NCBI GenBank assembly: GCA_023460975.1
Contig: JAEWOG010000104.1
Location: 1 to 64,000, forward strand
Source of the DNA: Actinomycetes bacterium
GTDB lineage: Bacteria; Actinomycetota; Actinomycetes; Propionibacteriales; Nocardioidaceae
DNA length: 64,000 nucleotides
Direction: 5' to 3'
How positions within the stretch are numbered: position 1 is the stretch's first letter; each line of letters begins with the position of its first letter. Of the stretch, positions 61,337 through 64,000 are shown piece by piece. The notes below the pieces were generated by a model, which was not told where the DNA came from, did no database searches, and saw only the letters and a list, made by a program, of their open reading frames with translations. Position numbers and translations under genes: made by a program.

Positions 61337-62314
61337 ATGCCGAGTGCGTCGCCGTTCGTGGAGATCGAGGTCGATGACCGCGTCGTCAAGGTGAGCAACC
61401 CCGACCGGATCTACTTCGAGGAGATCGGGGCCACCAAGCACGACCTCGTCGACTACTACCTCAGCGTCGGGCCGGGCATCGTGAACGCCTTGTTCGAGCG
61501 ACCCTGCATGCTGCACCGCTTCCCGAAGGGGCTGGCGGGACCGAAGGTCCATCAGAAGCGGCTCCCGCAGGGCGCGCCACCGTGGGTCGAGACCGTCCGG
61601 CTCCACTTCCCGCGGTGGAACCGTACGGCTGACGAGCTGTGCGTCACCGAGCTCGCCAGCGTGATCTGGGCCGTCCAGATGTCCACCGTCGAGTTCCACC
61701 CGTGGAACAGCCGCCGCGAGGACACGGAGTCGCCCGACGAGTGGCGCATCGACCTGGACCCGGGCCCCGAGTGCGACTGGGCCACGGTCCGTCGGGTGTC
61801 CGGCGTCGTCCACGAGGTGCTTGAGGAGCTGGGGGCGACCGGATACCCGAAGACGAGCGGGGGCAACGGCCTGCATGTGTACGTCCGCATTCCGCCCGAC
61901 CATGGGTTCACGGACGTGCGGCGCGCGGCGCTGGCGTTCGCCCGCGAGGTCGAGCGGCGGGCACCTGACGATGTCACCACCGCGTGGTGGCGCAAGGACC
62001 GCGACCCCCGGCACCTGTTCGTGGACTACAACCAGAACGCGCGGGACCACACGATCGCCGCTGCCTACTCGGTGCGGGGCGTCCCCAATGCGCAGGTGAG
62101 CGCGCCCGTGCGCTGGGACGAGATCGATGACTGTGAGCCAGCGGACTTCACGATCCGCACGATGCCCACGCGTTTCGCGGAGATCGGCGACCTCATGGCG
62201 GACATCGACGACCATCCGTACGCGATCGACACGTTGCTCGAGTGGGCGACCCGCGACGAAGCCGACGGTGCCGAAATGCCGCAGGACCCGGACGAGGATT
62301 CGTCCGGGTCCTGA
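61337..62314 (+). CDS. Stand-alone LigD-type DNA polymerase/primase domain protein
   Basis: A 325-residue archaeo-eukaryotic primase-type polymerase, like the POL domain of LigD in bacterial non-homologous end joining but without ligase or phosphoesterase. Landmarks are VSNPDRIYFEE, MLHRFPKG, the metal-binding DxD in WRIDLDPGPECDW (about residue 140) and KTSGGNGLHVYV. Actinobacteria often encode such separate PolD/PrimPol proteins for gap filling in repair. ATG 61337 follows TAGCGT (61325-61330) by 6 nt: leaderless. The C-terminus is acidic, and its last codons form a terminator stem. Confidence 0.9.
   Translation: MPSASPFVEIEVDDRVVKVSNPDRIYFEEIGATKHDLVDYYLSVGPGIVNALFERPCMLHRFPKGLAGPKVHQKRLPQGAPPWVETVRLHFPRWNRTADELCVTELASVIWAVQMSTVEFHPWNSRREDTESPDEWRIDLDPGPECDWATVRRVSGVVHEVLEELGATGYPKTSGGNGLHVYVRIPPDHGFTDVRRAALAFAREVERRAPDDVTTAWWRKDRDPRHLFVDYNQNARDHTIAAAYSVRGVPNAQVSAPVRWDEIDDCEPADFTIRTMPTRFAEIGDLMADIDDHPYAIDTLLEWATRDEADGAEMPQDPDEDSSGS
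62283..62312 (+). terminator. Terminator stem inside the 3' end of the polymerase gene
   Basis: A perfect 13-bp stem (aggacccggacga / tcgtccgggtcct) with the loop ggat ends on the first base of the stop codon. The acidic C-terminal codons QDPDEDSSGS double as the hairpin. Confidence 0.65.
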
Positions 62315-62344
62315 TGACGGCCCTCTGGCCGCCGTTGCATGCCG

Positions 62345-62488
62345 TCAGGCCGCGTGGTTCGCGCAGTGCCACGCGCCACCAGCGGTCAGGTTGTCCACGT
62401 GGCGCAGGTCGGGCGTGATCGAGTGCGTGCAACCGGAGGCGGCGCACGTCAGGTGGGCCGTGTCCGGCCGGTTCATCGTGATGGTCAT
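62345..62488 (-). CDS. 47-residue Cys/His small protein (zinc-ribbon-like)
   Basis: A small gene reading MTITMNRPDTAHLTCAAS and then GCTHSITPDLRHVDN, closing with WHCANHAA. The C-x4-C-x-H and H-C-x2-H spacing suggests a single metal site. ATG 62488 has GAGGAG 7 nt upstream (gaggagaagaaATG), a proper ribosome-binding site. Third positions are GC-rich throughout. Function unknown; DNA- or protein-binding is a guess. It faces the polymerase gene tail to tail. Confidence 0.62.
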   Translation of the reverse strand: MTITMNRPDTAHLTCAASGCTHSITPDLRHVDNLTAGGAWHCANHAA

Positions 62489-62782
62489 TTCTTCTCCTCG
62501 TGCGTGCGATGCACGCGATTCGTACGGGAGCGCCGATCAGGGTCGGTGCTCCGGAGCCTGCGGCGTGGGTGCCGCGCGGCGGGTTCGGGATGCGGACGGA
62601 GCGGGGCCGGTGGGCCCATCGTCCGGGTGGGCTGCTGCGGTGCCTGGTGGCCGCTTGCCTGCCCATTCGTGTCCACGGGATCAAGGAACTCAGAGTTCGA
62701 ACACGTGTGTGACAACGGATGGGGAACGGTAGTTGTTCCCTGAGGGTGTGTCAATCACCTTTGGCACCTAGGATGGCGAGCC
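62489..62782. other. Divergent gap between small Cys/His protein and rpe
   Basis: 294 bp. On the minus strand an open frame (62485-62754) is proline/arginine-rich and overlaps the small-protein ATG; it looks non-coding. A GGGAAC-N7-GTTCCC inverted repeat lies at 62722-62740, and the rpe -10 TAGGAT at 62769-62774. TTGTCA on the minus strand near 62711-62716 could be the -35 for the small gene. No other structure is evident. Confidence 0.4.
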
Positions 62783-63457
62783 GTGGGTATCCAGATCACG
62801 CCGTCCATCCTCAACTGCGATTTCTCCCGGCTCGGAGAGGAGGTCGCACGGATCCCCAGCGCCGACTGGGTGCACGTGGACGTCATGGACAACCACTTCG
62901 TGCCCAACATGACTTTCGGGCCCTCGATGGTGGAGGCGCTCAGCCGCTCGACGGACGTTCCGCTCGACGCCCACCTGATGATCGCCGACGCCGATGTCCA
63001 CGCTCCTGCGTACGTGGAGGCCGGCGCCAGCAGCGTCACCTTCCATGTGGAGGCGGCCAAGGCGCCGATCAGGTTGGCCCGAGAGATCCGGGCGAAGGGA
63101 GCACGCGCGTCGATGGCGCTGAAGCCCGCGACCCCGATCGAGCCGTACGAGGACATGCTGGCGGAGCTCGACATGGTGCTGCTGATGACGGTCGAGCCGG
63201 GCTTCGGGGGGCAGAAGTTCCTCGACCTGGTGCTGCCGAAGATCCGCCGCACCCGAGAGCTGATGACCAAGCACGGCGTTGAGACGTGGCTCCAGGTGGA
63301 CGGTGGCGTCTCGCTGGAGACCATCGAGCGGTGTGCCGAGGCGGGCGCCGATGTCTTCGTCGCCGGGTCGGCGGTCTACAGCGCCGAGGACCCCGATCGG
63401 ATGGTCGAGCAGTTGCGGGCGGCGGCACAGGCTGCCACCGCGCAGCACGCGTCGTGA
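62783..63457 (+). CDS. rpe: Ribulose-phosphate 3-epimerase
   Basis: Interconverts ribulose 5-phosphate and xylulose 5-phosphate in the pentose-phosphate pathway. The 224-residue TIM barrel has ITPSILNCDFSRLGEEV, the metal/catalytic stretch WVHVDVMDNHFVPNMTFGP, MTVEPGFGGQKF and VDGGVS. It supplies ribulose 5-phosphate, a precursor of riboflavin, beside the riboflavin genes. GTG 62783 has TAGGAT (62769-62774) 8 nt upstream and no Shine-Dalgarno sequence. Confidence 0.95.
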   Translation: MGIQITPSILNCDFSRLGEEVARIPSADWVHVDVMDNHFVPNMTFGPSMVEALSRSTDVPLDAHLMIADADVHAPAYVEAGASSVTFHVEAAKAPIRLAREIRAKGARASMALKPATPIEPYEDMLAELDMVLLMTVEPGFGGQKFLDLVLPKIRRTRELMTKHGVETWLQVDGGVSLETIERCAEAGADVFVAGSAVYSAEDPDRMVEQLRAAAQAATAQHAS

Positions 63458-63486
63458 CCGGCGCCACACGCCGTTTGTGAGACGGG

Positions 63487-63504
63487 GCCGCCGGGAATGG
63501 CGGC
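63487..63504 (+). terminator. Short hairpin after rpe
   Basis: GCCGCC (63487-63492) pairs with GGCGGC (63499-63504) across a 6-nt loop. A weak terminator candidate separating rpe from the FMN riboswitch. Confidence 0.35.
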
Positions 63505-63549
63505 GCCTGTGGCACCCTTGGTGATGTAGTACAGCAAGAGCTCGCGTGC

Positions 63550-63668
63550 TCTGGGGGCGGTGAAACTCCGCACCGGCGGTGAAAGTCCGCGACCCGGCCA
63601 TCTCCAGTGGTCGGTTGACTCAGGTGAAATTCCTGGACCGACGGTCAAAGTCCGGATGAGAAGCGCAC
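63550..63668 (+). ncRNA. FMN riboswitch (RFN element)
   Basis: The conserved RFN blocks occur in order: gggggcggtgaaactccg, accggcggtgaaagtccgcg, then ggttgactcaggtgaaat, ctggaccgacggtcaaagtc and cggatgagaag. It binds FMN and represses the riboflavin genes. About 100 bases separate it from ribD. They include the pairings ggctgggacgg-like and a purine-rich aaggcag before the start, so control may be on translation or by attenuation. Confidence 0.95.
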
Positions 63669-63769
63669 GCAGACGGAGCCCTTGGGGTGCGCGTCCAGCA
63701 TTCGCGGAGCGTACGCCGAGCCGTCCCAGCCCCCCGTGAGTCCGTGAGACGGACCGGGGAAGGCAGACG

Positions 63770-64000
63770 ATGACGTTCACGCAGACCGAGCGCGACGCGA
63801 TGCAGCGCGCCTTGGCTCTCGCGGCGACCCCCGGTGTCGCGCTGGGGCCGAACCCGCGCGTCGGGTGCGTTCTTCTCGATCCAGCCAACGGTCGCACCCT
63901 CGCCGAGGGCTACCACCGCGGCGCGGGGACTCCCCACGCGGAGGCGGACGCGTTGGCGCGGGCCGGGCAGGCAGCGCGCGGGGCAACGGCCGTCGTCACC
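63770..64000 (+). CDS. ribD: Riboflavin biosynthesis protein RibD, 3' end outside window
   Basis: The first 77 codons of the bifunctional deaminase/reductase that converts the GTP-derived pyrimidine early in riboflavin synthesis. The start MTFTQTERDAMQRALALA, then GPNPRVGCVLLD and the zinc-site HAE in GTPHAEADAL, are characteristic of the deaminase domain. ATG 63770 is downstream of the FMN riboswitch. The frame runs open to the window edge. Confidence 0.93.
   Translation, partial: MTFTQTERDAMQRALALAATPGVALGPNPRVGCVLLDPANGRTLAEGYHRGAGTPHAEADALARAGQAARGATAVVT

Noticed and set aside
62697..62712. Second LexA box (TCGAAC-ACGT-GTGTGA)
   Set aside because: The right half matches only four of six consensus bases, and no SOS-type gene is clearly attached.
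62485..62754. 89-codon minus-strand frame upstream of the small Cys/His gene
   Set aside because: Proline/arginine-rich low-complexity translation and no ribosome-binding site; probably a GC-driven open frame.

Overview
The window is 64 kb of a high-GC chromosome. The GC-rich third codon positions, many GTG starts, an actinobacterial integration host factor (mIHF), a PAC2 protein, a helicase-dead PriA, a TCGAAC-N4-GTTCGA LexA box and widespread leaderless promoters all point to an actinobacterium. Gene content and the TTGAGC..GTCGAAA intergenic repeats suggest a Nocardioides-like member of the Nocardioidaceae; that family placement is an inference. No rRNA, tRNA, CRISPR array, insertion sequence or prophage was recognised. 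The window is mostly ordinary core chromosome with small accessory pockets.

Layout. 1-4.4 kb: the end of aconitase, then an autoregulated-looking SigE-family sigma factor module. 4.4-9.4 kb: two paralogous two-gene ABC exporters flanking a divergent HxlR regulator/NmrA oxidoreductase pair. 9.4-17.3 kb: small enzymes, an SOS-controlled gene, a GrpB-Nudix-Nudix fusion, an MFS exporter, dxs and an SDR. 17.7-28.4 kb: lipid metabolism, with fadAB, a PAC2 protein, tesB, an M23 peptidase, and the htdX-fabG4 / fadA2 divergon known from mycobacteria.

28.5-49.9 kb holds pyrimidine biosynthesis in two blocks, pyrR-pyrB-pyrC and carA-carB-pyrD-pyrK-pyrD-like-pyrF. They are separated by about 10.5 kb of unrelated genes: a condensation-GNAT fusion, hydrolases, an F420-type oxidoreductase, a CoA transferase, a DUF3060 beta-helix and an antibiotic-resistance-type ABC-F. 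Each pyr block has its own almost identical PyrR-binding leader that can sequester the Shine-Dalgarno sequence. The second block carries a quinone-type PyrD plus a PyrK and a degenerate PyrD1-like protein.

49.9-59.3 kb is a dense housekeeping run (mihF, gmk, rpoZ, coaBC, metK, priA, def, fmt, a YjbR protein, rsmB). 59.3-62.5 kb is a pocket in which a divergent ATPase/sirtuin pair is bracketed by two inverted 95-bp repeats and followed by a stand-alone LigD-type polymerase and a 47-residue Cys/His protein. The window ends with rpe, an FMN riboswitch and the beginning of ribD.

A theme at every scale is leaderless transcription: at least 17 genes have a TANNNT hexamer ending 6-8 nt before the start codon and no Shine-Dalgarno sequence, which also fixes several start codons.
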